In this document: piece after piece, positions 1 to 14,099 of the stretch
Layout of the letters: each line of letters starts with the position of its first letter
Numbering within the stretch: position 1 is the stretch's first letter
Source of the DNA: Adineta steineri
Lineage: Eukaryota > Rotifera > Eurotatoria > Adinetida > Adinetidae
Length of the DNA stretch: 64,000 nucleotides
Assembly (NCBI GenBank): GCA_905250115.1
Contig: CAJNOI010000018.1
Coordinates: forward strand, 124,001 to 188,000
Direction: 5' to 3'
Translations under genes and position numbers: made by a program
Notes under the pieces: model-generated
The model's database searches: none
What the model saw: the letters and a program-made list of their open reading frames with translations, nothing else
Told to the model about the DNA's origin: nothing

Positions 1-154
1 TTAGTACCATATTTGTCTTGTTAGATGTTGTTGATTCAGAAAAGAAAAGAACGAAAGAAAATAGTAGAAGAAAAAGAAGAAAAAAAAGCTACCGCGTAGG
101 ACGACAAGACGATTGTTTGTCATTTATTCCGTCATAGTTCGAAAGAGAAAAGAG

Positions 155-164
155 TATATATAAA
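155..164 (+). promoter_or_regulatory. TATA box of the EF-hand/Gly-Tyr gene
   Basis: TATATATAAA lies about 70 nt before the ATG at 230, the spacing expected for a short 5' leader. Confidence 0.6.
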
Positions 165-229
165 GCAGCCCAAGCCGTTATCATATATTATTTCTAAGTT
201 TTTCTCACGTCTACAATAACCAAAATAGA

Positions 230-1180
230 ATGAGTAAGTTTATATTGTATTTAATCGATTATATATTCTTATAAGATTTCCATTATGAGCGAAAAAGAAA
301 TGTAACAAGTATATTGATTACTTCGATTTATAGTTGAATATATTACCTTATATAAGAAACTTTTAATAGAACAACACGTAATAGAAGAAAATCTGTCGCA
401 TGTTTATAACAAAGGATTTCTTAAATGTCAAGAATTCAAAAAAAAAGAGAATACTTAATATTGAGACGTGAAATGTTATAACATAGAGCGAAAATGTAGA
501 AATCGATTTTTTTATTATTAAAAACTAATTTCTATTTATTTTTATTTAATTAGATTTTATTACAAAGCAAATTGAAAAAAAAGTCGGTATAGACTTAAAT
601 GGTGATGGTGTAATCGGCTCAGGTATAATTTAATTTAAATAGACTTCTAAGTAGTTCTTAAAAAAATCTTATTTTCTTATTAAAAATAGGTTATGGCCGT
701 CATGGATATGGTGGTGGTGGTGGTTATGGACAACCACATGGCGCTGCAGGAGGAGGTTTGATTAATCAATTAGAAAAAGCTACACATATGGATTTGAATG
801 GTGATGGACGTGTAGGTGGTGGTTATGGTGGTCATGCTCAACCTTACAATCAGTATGGACCTCCTGGCTATCCTCCACAATACAATCAATATGGAGGTGC
901 ACCTTGTCCTCCACAATATAATCAACAATATGGTGGTGGTCCTGGTTATCCTCCACAATATAATCAATACGGTGGTGCACCTTGTCCTCCACAATATAAC
1001 CAACAATATGGTGCACCTGGATATGGACCTGCTCCATATCATGGTGGCGGTGGTGGTGCTGGTGGTGGTTTAATTAATCAATTAGAAAAAATAACAGGCA
1101 TGGATATTAATGGTGACGGTCGCATCGGTGGCGGTTATGGCCATCCACAACCTCACAACCAATACGGTCGTCATTATTAA
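230..1180 (+). CDS. Gly/Tyr/Pro-rich protein with three EF-hand-like repeats
   Basis: Predicted exons 230-233, 554-622 and 690-1180, giving 187 aa. The first coding exon is only ATGA before a GTAAGT donor; the phase then reads cleanly (MNFITKQIEK...). Three copies of a repeat of the form (I/L)xxQ(I/L)EKxx(G/H)(I/M)D(L/I)NGDGxIG are visible, at about residues 3-24, 46-66 and 148-168. D-x-N-G-D-G-x-(I/V) is the calcium loop of an EF-hand, but each loop has only one short helix before it and runs into Gly/Tyr-rich sequence instead of a second helix. Between repeats 2 and 3 are tandem units of the type PPQYNQ(Q)YGG. No signal peptide or membrane segment is seen. I do not recognise a named orthologue; calcium-dependent assembly of a flexible Gly/Tyr protein is only a guess. 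Confidence 0.8.
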
Positions 1181-2036
1181 AATGACATCAAATTGTAGTA
1201 CAAAACATCTTTCTTTTTCTCTTATTGTAAATGCTACTCTCGCTATGTGAATACTGGTTAAATTTTTTTTAAGCGATTATTGTATATTTTTTAATTTATT
1301 CAAATAATAGCAGCTTAGAACAGTGAGACTTTAAATGCAATCGGATAAAAATTTATATTATAGCGAACAATTCTTACATTCATGCATAACTATGGGAAAG
1401 AGATATTAATCATCGATGGGGAAATATTTAATAACATAGAAGTATTTCATATGTATCGTTATCTCTATTTTTACGAACAATAACTAAATATTGTACGTGA
1501 CGAAACTGAATAAATCAATAGATTAGAAGGATTCAATATATTTATCAGTCGTATTCGACAAATCGTTAAAATTATTTCTTTTCTCTATTTTGAGAAAAAG
1601 TACTTGTTATATGTGTATACAATTTCATTCAAAATTCGTTATATGAGTATGAAGACACGACGAGGATGTATTTGAATACATAATCACATAGATTAGATCA
1701 GGATAAAGTTTTAATCTTGAGGATGAATTTCAATGAGAATTTTATCAAGGTATGATTATGCGCGTTCGAAATCGTCGATATAAACATCTAATTCACAAAT
1801 ATTTCAAGTGCAATTATAACGAAAATGTTAATTTTTAGTAGCGAAAGATCTAGCCAGTCGATATATTATTTTTGTGTTAATCAATTTTATTGAAAGTTAA
1901 GAAACAAAAATAGTCTCAGTACTATCGATATAAATACTTTTGATTAAAATACAGTATACAAAAAAAAAATTCACCATTGTATAGAATAATCCATCACTGT
2001 GTTCTTAACAAGAATAATTAAGAGAAGAAAACTTAA
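1181..2036. other. Intergenic, A+T-rich
   Basis: Holds the 3' trailer of the Gly/Tyr gene. No coding frame, RNA gene or clear repeat was seen. Confidence 0.5.
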
Positions 2037-2387
2037 TTATCTTGGTTCAGTAAGTGAATTTTCTAAGCAAATAAGTACCATGAAAAGTGGTAATAAACTT
2101 GTACAATATTCAAATTCTTTATGATTATTAAAATCAATAATTTGTTGCTGACGTATAAGTGTTAAAATAGCCTTTAAGATATCTTTTCCGCCCACTTTAT
2201 CTTCGAGATAAAGACGTAATTTAAATATAATTTCTTCGGGTGATGCATTTACTTTTTGTGCTTCATGAACACAATGCAGACCATCGAGATAATCATTTGT
2301 TGTTAACATTGGCATTGGTGGTGTTGATGATGATGAACAACAAGTAGCGATATGAACACTTTCAGATGAAGATGATGGATCATTCAT
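2037..2387 (-). CDS. Hypothetical small protein, 116 aa
   Basis: A single open frame on the minus strand with a true ATG at 2387 and TAA at 2037. The first 30 residues are Ser-rich low complexity. The rest looks like a small helical domain (YLDGLHCVHEAQ, EEIIFKLRLYLEDK, DILKAILTLIRQQ) with an aliphatic C-terminal helix. The composition is more protein-like than the other unassigned frames here. The family is not recognised and neither an upstream exon nor a promoter is obvious. It could be the last exon of a larger gene. Confidence 0.4.
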   Translation of the reverse strand: MNDPSSSSESVHIATCCSSSSTPPMPMLTTNDYLDGLHCVHEAQKVNASPEEIIFKLRLYLEDKVGGKDILKAILTLIRQQQIIDFNNHKEFEYCTSLLPLFMVLICLENSLTEPR

Positions 2388-2910
2388 ATCAACGATGAAG
2401 ATAAAAATCGCATTAAAAAAACTCAGTAATTACTTACTTTTAGATTTAAAAAAGAGAGTTACAGTCTTCTAATAAGATTAATTGATCATAGCGACAGTCA
2501 ACAATTCACCAATAAAAACCTATGAGATACAGATGACGGTATAATACAGAAAGAAAAATTTTTTTCTTTCATTAAATTATAAGAATATCCCAAGTATGTA
2601 ATAGAATGACCTCTCGTCTGTCTAACTATCAGAAAATGTCTAATTAAATCTAAATTATATGTAATGACAAAACTTCTATTGTGATTTGTTTTCATTCCAA
2701 AGGTAATATGTGATTATTGTAAGAATGAATGTACTCTCCTTATTATGCAACCTGACACTAGACTCTACTATATAATCAGAATTGGTTCAGTGTATTATTA
2801 TTAAATGACCCTCGTGTATAAATTCTTTCAAGCGTGACTATAGCTGTATAATCTGTTTCTTACCATTGGATATATAAGTAAACGAATATTATCGATTCAT
2901 ATTTCATTCA
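2388..2910. other. Intergenic between divergent genes
   Basis: About 520 bp separating two divergent genes. The only recognisable element is the TATA box at 2871. Confidence 0.5.
2871..2878 (+). promoter_or_regulatory. TATA box of the two-membrane-segment gene
   Basis: TATATAAG, 40 nt before the ATG at 2911, implying a very short 5' leader. Confidence 0.55.
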
Positions 2911-3560
2911 ATGTTCAAAACAATATTCGAACATTCTCTTTTTGCATTATTTCTTTTGGCATTTGCTACTGTTATTTTTATACCGTCTTTAGTTATTGGA
3001 TCAATAGGAGCACATCGTCTACGAATTACTCGACAACAACAATATATTTATACAAGTACAACATGTTTCGTTTCGAACATGTCAGATGTAACACTTTCCT
3101 ATGATTGTAATTGCGATGGATGTCATCCATCAACATGCTATGCTGAACATTTTGCGGTTCAGTATCAAATTGAGAATGGTACAAAGATATCCAGTATAAT
3201 TAATATTGATCAGATACCAGAACTATTACAAATTCAGGTAAATTTGTATTGATTTTTTTTGAAAACAATTCTCCATTATAAAGATGAGACATTATGTACA
3301 TGTGGTTTATTTCTTTGATTTTTATAAAGGTAAATCCGATGATATTTTTACTTTAGATTAACAATAATTACACATGTTTTTATGATCGAACAGACGCCAC
3401 TAAAGTTCAATGGTTAATGCCCAGTGAACGGCCTGCATTAGCGATGCTTATTGTTGGTTTTGGTATATCTGGTTTAGTAACTCTAACAGCAGTTATTAGT
3501 CAAATATGGTGTCTTATAAAACAACATTTTACTCTACCATTTTCTCATGATCGTTTTTGA
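2911..3560 (+). CDS. Two-transmembrane protein with Cys-rich ectodomain (copy 1)
   Basis: Exons 2911-3237 and 3357-3560 give 176 aa. There is a hydrophobic segment at about residues 8-33 and another near residues 133-155, with a loop between them that holds at least six Cys and three N-glycosylation sites (NMS, NGT, NYT). Short tails would face the cytosol. A loop motif C-F-Y-D...KVQW just before the second membrane segment recurs in the minus-strand gene at 43130-43659 (C-Y-Y-D...KVQW), so the two are distant paralogues. The topology resembles BK-channel beta subunits, but I see no specific signature. Function is unknown. An AATAAA signal lies near 3640. Confidence 0.8.
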
Positions 3561-5882
3561 ATTACTGTGACATTTTCATAGTAATTTATATTATATTCGA
3601 TATATCTCAACATATGATTTCAATGGTTGTAATTTTATTTAATAAAATATCACAGACGAAACTGATTTCATGTATGTAATGTTTAAAAAAAAACTTCATT
3701 TTTTCTCTAAAGTGAATTATTTAATGAAAGAATGAAACGTTCAATGGTTAACAAAAAAACAAACATAATGTTTAAATCTAAACGTAGGTATCATTATTAA
3801 TTTGAATATACTAAAGATGCTAAATTAAAAAAGACATGGGTTCAAACTAAATCTAGTTTGCCTTTAAATACTTTTCACATGAATGGATCATCACCTATAC
3901 TCGAGGACAAATCTAAAGTCTATTTCCTTTTTTCCTCCCTCCGATAGAATGAGCAGCAATATTTTCCACTACGCACGAAAGCTAAAATTAAAAGAGAAAA
4001 AAATGATGTGGAAATTTTTCTCCGATTATAGAGATATAAAGTAAGTAGAGGAAGACGGTACCACAATATTTCAATACATAAACGTTGTCACATCAGTAGA
4101 ACTATTTATCACATAATCTCTAAACATAAGAAGATTACAACACAGTTTATTGCAAATTGTTCTCACGCAAAATACTACTTAGATATTATATGCAACATAC
4201 ATGAATAGAGGATTCAAAACAACTAGGTTCTTCGATTCTCATAGCATTGGTAATTTTACAAAACTTACTATTTTATCTCGAATCAATATTATTTCATAAA
4301 AGCTCGAAATAATAAATTATCCAGATTTATTATGGATGTAAAAGATTTCTATGTGAGTTTCACGATTGAAAAATATGATGATAAGATAAGAGAAATCTAC
4401 ATAAGTATTTTTTTCAATAAAGATAAAACACTATTGCAATAATTCGTTGATAAAAGTTACAATTCTTATAACTACTAATGTAAAATAAAATATTTATATA
4501 AATTATTATCCAATTAAATTTTGGTTGTTATCATTTTGAAGTTAAATATGATCCTTTGAATTCCTTACAACATAGTACCATTAATATGATAACATATTTA
4601 TGTAACTGTCATTTTTCTTTTCTTTACAGTGAACAAGAGTAGATACAGAAGGCCTTGATGCTTTTAGCTCGATACTTGTATCAGAAAAGAAATACAATCA
4701 GATCAAATTCAAGTACTTGTTACACGTCACTTATGCATTTTATTTTATAACTTAAGCATGTAATAAATACTCATATAATGATTACGTTCGTTTTTTTGAC
4801 AATATTTATATCGAGTATCTATACCTGTTGATCATCAGAAATAAGCAACAAAAAATAGTTCTTCATATTGCACAGTTTTTTTGATTATTTTTCAAATTGA
4901 TAATGAAAACTTCAAAGATAATTAAATTCAAATCATAGAAAAATATTTTAAGTATCTATGAATTCATATTTTCAATAATCATACTTCAATCACATATAGA
5001 ATCACCATAAAATCATATGGAGGAATATTGAATTTTATCTTCAATTGATAAGACTCTTTTTATGCAAAAGTACATAATCAATATTATATATACACATCGA
5101 TCAAACTATGAAATATAAATACAACAAGTCATATTTGTTACAAACCAAAATTACTGTCAATAAAATATTCTCATTATGGAATCACTTATCCGGATGATTA
5201 ATTACGTCAAATTTAGACATGTACGGATGATTAAGAAATAATAATACTATAATATTCTTATATAAAATAAAACTATTATCTTTTCTTTTTATTAGTATAA
5301 ATAAGTAACAGATGCATTTTTGTTTACTTTGATCAACATCTAGCGCTCTCTATGAACATTTATATATGGATTGCTTTACCATTCGACCAGTCTATTAAGA
5401 ATTAACATGGTCGTTGTTGGTTATAATATGCATGCATGCGCGAAAAACTCTCTCTCTAAGGAAAGAGAATTTTGTTCTTCACCGCTCGCCAACCAGCGCT
5501 TATTATTACTGCTTCTGATTTTTTTTTTCTTCTTTTCTTCTATGTCTCTTTATACTCTCTTTCTTCGCTTTGGTAACAGAGCAGAATGTATACCGGAGTT
5601 CGTTCGTTTGTCTGTCTTCTCTTTTGCGCCTCTTTATCCCTTTCGTTGACATTTGACATCTGCTGTTGCTTGCTGCATATATATATATACGTATATGTAT
5701 ATAAATGTATATATATATACATATATATGCATTTACTTACTTTCGAACACACACCAAAAAAAAAAGAACTGGGTCACACTATACAATCGAAGGACAATGA
5801 CGCAGTGTATAATCTTTCGTTTTTCTATTTTATTTCAGATCTAACTTCCAATGAACTAAAAAAAAAGTAACTACCAAAGACA
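3561..5882. other. Long intergenic/5' leader region
   Basis: Mostly A+T-rich DNA without credible coding. At 5674-5733 there is a palindromic TA/TATG/GTAT microsatellite. The stretch 5430-5660 has pyrimidine-rich tracts and probably contains the promoter and untranslated first exon of the SH3 adaptor gene. Confidence 0.45.
5674..5733. repeat. TA-rich palindromic microsatellite
   Basis: Runs of (TA)n with GTATATG/CATATAC interruptions that can fold back on themselves. Confidence 0.7.
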
Positions 5883-8691
5883 AGTAAGAATTTATTGATT
5901 TTTTATTTCTGTCATTAATTATTCTATTTATCATAGTGGGCACTTATATTGTTGAATATGATTATATTGCCAAATCATCTGATGAATTAACTATAAGAAA
6001 AGGAGATATTATAACAGATGCTATACCAGCTGAACAAGGATGGCTCAAAGGAGAATGTCGTGGAACATTTGGGTATGTTTTATATTGAATTTAAATGAAA
6101 ATATGTATCTTTTTTTCTTCTTCTTTTAGTCATTTTCCAGAAAATTTTGTTACTGTAGGTTAAAAAATAATCTTCCATTTTTATTTTCTATTGAAATTTT
6201 TTAGCCATTGACAAAAGAGAAAGCTAAAAATCGAACATTTGCAAATGAACTTGGAGCACGATTACAATCGGCTGTTAATGGAAATAATGTCGGTAATAAG
6301 AGTGGTACATTAAGAAAACGACCTACAAATGATGATACTCGTGAGTTGAATTTTAATTTTCAAACTTCCTTTTTTCTTCTCTCTCTTATTCAGCTTGACT
6401 ATTAATATTCTTTCGTATATTAAAAGGCCTGTATGTATTTACATTACGTTCAAAATTCAATCATCAATCGTTTTCTTCGCACTTTATGCTTTATTTTAAT
6501 TTCTTTTTTTTTTTTCTTTATTTTCCATTTCGTTGTTAATGCCCGCTGCTATTTTGTCTCTTTGACATTAGTGTATTGTATATTTATGTTTTAGTTTTTC
6601 AATCACAACAATCAAACAATTTACCAAATGGAACTTTATTTCAAGTTAAAGTAGCATATATTTATACACCTGTACATGAAGATGAATTATCAATTAATCC
6701 AAATGATATTATTAATGTCACACGAATGGTTTGTTTCGAAATTTTTATTAAATGAAACAAAAAAAAATTAATTTTTTAGGTCGAAGAAGGTTGGTATGAA
6801 GGTACTCTCAATGGTAAACTTGGTTTGTTTCCATCAAATTATGTCACACGTATTACTGATGAAACAAGTATGATAAATTTTTGCTAATTGAAAATTTTTT
6901 TATACCTTTAATTAAATAGATCATAAAAAAGATCCACCAATTAAACGTAAACCAGTTAATGGTCTTAGCGCATTAGTTAATAAAGAAGTATATTTAAAAA
7001 TAAACGATTTATTTTTTGTATATAAATAATTTATACTAGGTCAATAAATCAGTTTCACCAACATCAATAGATACTCCACAATCTCAACAAAAAACTCCAC
7101 CGACGCCACCATTATCAGCGTCGAAAAAGTCAACACCAGTAAAAGCTCGTGTTTTATTTGATTATAAAAAAGCAGCTGATGATGAGTTAACTTTAACAGT
7201 TAATGATATTGTTACGATACTTGACAAACATCTTGAAGATGAAGGATGGTGGAAAGGTGAACTTCATGGTCGTGTTGGAGTATTTCCTGGTAAAAATTTC
7301 TTTGTTTCTATTCAAGGAAATATTTTTTTGTTTTAGATAATTATGTTGAAGAAATTCCAGCATCATCAATAGTTTGTTGATTATTTTGAAAATAATGATG
7401 AAAAAGTAATTTTTTGTTTTTTGTTATTCTATAGAATACAAAGCATCGACCAAATACACCTGAAGCAGGAGCAAAAAATCTTTCTCAAACATTACCAAAA
7501 ACAAAAATAACTAATGGAGGTAAATAATCTTGAAATTTGAAAAAGAAAAACAAAGCATTTGACAAGAAAAATACTTTTTAATAGATTCATCTCATGATTT
7601 TTCAAATAATTCTCATCATACAAAACCAACATCGATTAGTGATGAAGAAGGTAAATAGAATAATAATAATAAAAATATCGGTTTATTGATATATACACAT
7701 TAAGGATATTCATCACGTAATCATTATGCAGAAATCAATAATCTTGATGCTGTCGGAACAACTGAAAAACTTAGTGGTTTTAATAAACCAAAACCTTTAT
7801 CAGCTAAACGACCACCATCATCAACAATACGAAAAAATGTTTGTTAAATCAATAGAACAACAAAATATTCATTTTTTCTATATATAGGAAAATGGATTGA
7901 GTAAAACAACAGGTTCACTCGATGAAACAAATCATAATAATCGTCCACAATTTAATGATATTAAGGTAAAAAAAATGGACTTGATGAAAGTACCTAAGAA
8001 AAAAAGGATGATTTCTGCACTTCCTAAGGCAATAAAATGCTCATTAAATATTAATCATGTCAGAATTTTGATATGTTTTCTTGTCAAACAATAGAAAATT
8101 AATCGGATACTTCTATACAAAGATAATATTTCACATGACTTATCATAATCACACACAGGTGTCATTCGAACATTTTGATAATTTAAACGATCGAAATTTA
8201 AAGAACTAATTTATTATAATATTATTTAGAATGAAAATAAAGTTCATACACCATCACCTCCATCATCTCAACGAGGTAGAAAATTAATCTATAAAATTAT
8301 TTAAGAATATGATAATCTATTTTTAGAACCAGGACAATTAGAATCTCCACGATATACAAATCGTCCATCGTCTCTTCATTCAGCATTGATGAATAATAAT
8401 AATCATCATACAAATTCTTCTCTCAATGGTACAACAGATTTATCACAAACAGCAACAAATTCTTCATATATTAATGGAAATATGTATAATAGTAGTACAA
8501 TAACAATTGAACAATTACATAAAGATTATATGAAAATGAAAGTTTCTATGGATGAAATGAAGATAAAATTTGCTGATCAAATACGTGATCTTGTTGGTGA
8601 ATTAGATGAAGAGAAAAAAGCACGTGCAACATTACAAATTGAACTTGAACGTCTTCAAAAACAAATACACAAGTCTGCTCTTGTTAATTAA
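5883..8691 (+). CDS. SH3KBP1: CIN85/CD2AP-type adaptor with three SH3 domains
   Basis: Endocytic and cytoskeletal scaffold; in other animals the SH3 domains bind Pro-x-x-x-Pro-Arg ligands such as CBL. Predicted exons: 5883, 5937-6072, 6130-6154, 6205-6340, 6595-6728, 6780-6867, 6920-6987, 7040-7289, 7337-7371, 7435-7519, 7585-7650, 7705-7838, 7888-7965, 8230-8275 and 8327-8691, about 548 aa. SH3-A (residues about 3-57) has [10 protein letters not shown] and GWLKGE; SH3-B has [20 protein letters not shown] and FPSNYV; SH3-C has [10 protein letters not shown] and GWWKGEL. A Pro/Ser-rich linker follows ([14 protein letters not shown]), then a C-terminal coiled coil (about the last 60 residues), exactly the CIN85/CD2AP plan. 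The start codon appears to be split by an intron (A at 5883, TG at 5937-5938). AATAAA occurs just after the stop. It is shorter than the vertebrate proteins (about 640-665 aa). Confidence 0.9.
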
Positions 8692-11054
8692 ATAGAAATT
8701 AATCGACAAGAACATACAAACAAAAGAAACCAAATGTGAATAAATATTGTCTTCCTTTTTTCTTACACATCTCAAAGAGAATTTTTTTTTGTTTTGTCCT
8801 ATCAGATACCTGTTTCTGTCTCTCTCTCTCTATTAAATCATTGACTGATATTAACATTTGTTTTCTTTTTGTTCATTCATATCAGACTGTATTTCTCAAC
8901 ATTCCTTTTGTTTTCTTTTGTCTTCTTATTTTGCGAACAGTTTTTTATGTTCATCTAGTTGAGTATGGCTGTTTGCGTAGATGATGCATGTGTTTTGTTT
9001 TCCTTAGACATAATCTTTATCTTTCGCTTTAAATGCGTGAATTATATCACAACAACAAGACGATATCATTAAAACTGATTTGTCCTGTGTACATGAGTAT
9101 TTTTGTAAAAATTTGTTTGTTGGTTTTTTTTCTAATCATATAGATTAAACATAACATATTTGATTAAATACTATGTTATAGAATACGAAAAGAATTATCG
9201 AATTTTCATTTTAAAGATATACAAAGATGTTTCTCTTTATTTCTTTTCATTTTCAAAGTAATATTTACTGTCATGGTAATATTTTTGTCTATAATTCAAT
9301 CTTACAGAGTAGTTCATTTCCATTATTAATTAGATCTTTGTCAAAAGACTATAGTTTTTATGACATTAACATATTTTTTCTATTCATAATTAACTTCTTT
9401 CATCGTAAAGTACTTGTTTTATCTTCCATTTCGTTATTCAAACAGAAGCTTTACACGAATATTACATTTATTCTACTACGGATTCTCACTTATGACAAAA
9501 ATTTACGTCATATATCTTATATGACAGATAAATTAATTTATATTTTTCTAAGTAATATCTTATATATAGTGAAAGAATACATAAAAGCTTTTCCTGTTCG
9601 AAAGAGAGTTCAGATATTCTATTGTGTTAATCTTGATCTTAAACTAAATATCATCTAAAATCAAACTGTTTGATTCGGTCAATAAAAAAACATTCATTAT
9701 AGCTATTTTTAAATATGCATACATATTAATTATGACTGTCATTTATCATAAACTTCCTTTGGTATAAATGTCATGTCTAATCTGATTGTTTCTATTTCGT
9801 ATTCAATTTCTATCACGAAGTTCCATCTGTACTATGACAAACAACAAACATGAAGATTAATTATAAATAACTTAACGTCTAAATTGCCAAATAATAAATA
9901 TCACTTAGTATTAACAGAGTAGAAATTCGAAGTATAATTTATCGATTGAATACTTTTTTCGTTTAACATTTAGATTCTAGTATATTCATGTACGTAATTT
10001 ATTTTCTTAAAGCCGAACTTTCAAATTTCTAATCGTTGTTTTTTTTTCTCCTCCATATAGTTTATTCGATTTGTCATATTTGATTGTAAATTATACGTCT
10101 CAACAAGTTGATTTAATTATAAACGACATGAACATAACATATCAATTATATATATTTTCTTAGTCAATAATAATATTTTGAAAAACATCACAGTTATTTA
10201 ACATGAAATTCTATATTTATATGTACTACGTGATTTCTACAGTTCAAAGAAAATCTACACTTTTTAAATAATTACATTGTCTAGTTGTATACCTGTTGAA
10301 TCAGGCAAAACAAACTTACTCATCCAGGTCTTTATTATATTTGATAATGATCTCATTCTTTTATGTTTATTACAAATAGAAAACATCATATCTAATCTTT
10401 TCATAAAATCTGTTACCTCGATAAAGTAATATCTCTTGTTTTTGCTCTTTTATGAATAATTAATTTGATTATCGATAAATAATGCAACATACTATTTCTT
10501 TGTACTTTCAATATCTCTCTTTTTTTTTATTGAAATAATTTTCTAGATCAAGAAAAAAAAACAAGAAGCGAGAGAGAGAGAGAGCAATAGAACAAAAGAT
10601 CGATTTGAGAAAGCGAATAATAGCAACACATGTGAGAAACAAAGAACACACAAAAACGCAATGGATGTTGTCAAAAAAAAATCCTTTTTTTCTTTTTTTT
10701 TATCAATTCTGCTAGAAAAAAAAACAAAAAGACACTGGGTGGAAATACGTAAATAATAATAATAATATAACAATGATAATATTCTATCAATAGAAGATAG
10801 GAACTATTGAAGAGTAAAAGAATAATCAAGGTGAGAGAAAATTCTATTCACTAGTTTTTTTTCTTTTCTCTCTCTTATTAAGCTACCATAATGAGAGAAA
10901 AAACCAAATATCATTACATGACCAGAATGAATAAGGAAAGAGAGAAAGAAAGGATACGAGCAAATAATAAGCTCGAAGAATTTTTGCTTATATACATGAT
11001 CAATCAAAAAAAAACAAATAAACAAAACATCAGTTTTCCTTTTATTATCATTGT
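8692..11054. other. Intergenic, no gene seen
   Basis: Begins with the SH3 adaptor 3' trailer (AATAAA near 8739). The rest is low-complexity A+T-rich DNA with short (GA)n/(CT)n tracts near 8820 and 10565-10583. Frames here have codon use typical of random A+T-rich DNA. Confidence 0.5.
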
Positions 11055-12876
<1,822 letters not shown>

Positions 12877-13389
12877 ACTTAAATAATCTATAGAAACAAA
12901 AAAAGAAAAAAAAAAGTAAAAGTCACTGATTTTATATATGCACAAACATACATATGTTTGTTTCTCTCTCTCTCCTTGTTCGTTCACTCTCGTATTTCTT
13001 ATTGGCGACTATGGTAACGTTTTACAAAACGAAAGCTCTCCATTGGCAAAAGAAAAAGAAATAAATGTGCAATGATGATAGCGATAGAAAGGGTTTCAGT
13101 GCTATGCATAAAGGGTAATATATATAATAGAAAGAAGAAAAAAAAGATGGTGATAAAGATGTCGTTAGTTATTGAAATAAAATAATAAGATTTAAATAAA
13201 ATAAAATCTTTTTCTTATTTGAATTACTTTTTAATGAATTAATTTTTATTAGAAAAAAATAAACCAGTTAAAAATCTCTTGTCGTACATTGGTCTCTGCA
13301 AAATAATATATGATGATTCATCTGTATGATGGAGATGGATAATAAATCGACTTACATCATTCATTTAATTGCAAAACAAAGCGAAAACA
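12877..13389. other. Divergent promoter region of PP1 and TMA7
   Basis: About 510 bp between divergently transcribed genes. TCTATAG on the minus strand at about 12889-12895 is a 3' splice site just before the PP1 ATG. No TATA box is obvious. Confidence 0.5.
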
Positions 13390-13673
13390 ATGTCCGGACG
13401 TCAAGGTGGTAAATTGAAACCATTGTAAGTTACTTTTTGAATTTTATATCTAAATATTTCGAATTAATTTTTATAGAAAAAATCCTAAAAAGGAAGACAA
13501 AGAATTAGATGATGATGAAAAAGCATTCAAAGAAAAACAACGTGAAGAGCAAAAGAAACTTGATGGTTATTTTAAACAATAATTGATTATTGTATTCTAA
13601 TTCATATCTTTTTATTTTTATAGAAGCCAAGAAGAAAGCTGGCGGTAAAGGTCCACTCAAATTGGGCAAATAA
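13390..13673 (+). CDS. TMA7: TMA7 / CCDC72, ribosome-associated small protein
   Basis: Small, highly charged protein associated with ribosomes and translation machinery in yeast and animals. Exons 13390-13424, 13477-13565 and 13624-13673 give 57 aa. It begins MSGRQGGKLKPLKNPKK, has the acidic-to-Lys/Gln helical middle (ELDDDEKAFKEKQREEQKKL) and ends AKKKAGGKGPLKLGK, matching the family from end to end (human about 64 aa). AATAAA at about 13769 suggests it has its own 3' end before the three small genes that follow 174 nt downstream. Confidence 0.95.
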
Positions 13674-13819
13674 TCAATTCGAATTTCTTTGACTGACAAT
13701 AAGAACGCTAACTGCTGATTCATTTTTTTTGTTCCATCTATTGTAACTTTTTTTTTCTTGTTTCACCCAATAAATATTCAGGCAGGCTTTTGATGTTCTA
13801 TTTTGTCTATATTATTATA

Positions 13820-13847
13820 GATAAAAACATTTTTTATCTGTTTTTTA
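13820..13847 (+). promoter_or_regulatory. Possible spliced-leader or 5' UTR acceptor
   Basis: TATATTATTATAG ends at 13820, 27 nt before the first ATG of the three-gene cluster and about 50 nt after the TMA7 poly(A) signal. That is where a trans-splice acceptor would sit in an operon-like arrangement. Confidence 0.3.
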
Positions 13848-14099
13848 ATGGGATTTGGTAAATTTTATAGAACTCGATTATCTCCATTTGTTACTATAGC
13901 TGCTCTTTTCATTGGCATTCATATATCTTGGTGGTCAATTCAACAAAAGTGTGTTGAAAATAAAAAATAAATAGGAATTATTGATGTCTTTTATTCTAGC
14001 CCAGCACTTGTTGCACCATCTGAACGTCGTGGTAATTTATTAGGTCTTCGTATTCCATATTTATCGCCACCTACTGACGATAAAGAAAAGAAAGAGTGA
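13848..14099 (+). CDS. Small single-pass membrane protein A (66 aa)
   Basis: Exons 13848-13948 and 14000-14099. A basic N-terminus (MGFGKFYRTR) is followed by one membrane segment (about residues 14-33, FVTIAALFIGIHISWWSI), then a hydrophilic tail with PYLSPPTDDKEKKE. Size, charge pattern and single helix resemble small inner-mitochondrial-membrane subunits or assembly factors of the respiratory chain, but I cannot name it. Its TGA stop (14097-14099) is followed at once by the in-frame ATG of the next gene. Confidence 0.7.

Noticed and set aside
770-1073. Overlapping frames on both strands of the Gly/Tyr gene
   Set aside because: Repeat-generated shadows of the real frame, which is fixed by the EF-hand motifs and splice phases.
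5586-5870. Frames across the TA microsatellite
   Set aside because: Tyr/Ile repeats produced by (TA)n; not coding.
9227-9658. 144-codon open frame after the SH3 adaptor gene
   Set aside because: Phe/Ile/Tyr/Lys-rich product typical of random A+T-rich DNA; no domain, no homology recognised, no convincing promoter.
13674-13847. Idea that TMA7 is the first gene of a four-gene operon
   Set aside because: An AATAAA signal and a 174-nt spacer separate TMA7 from the cluster; co-transcription is possible but only the last three genes are directly abutting.
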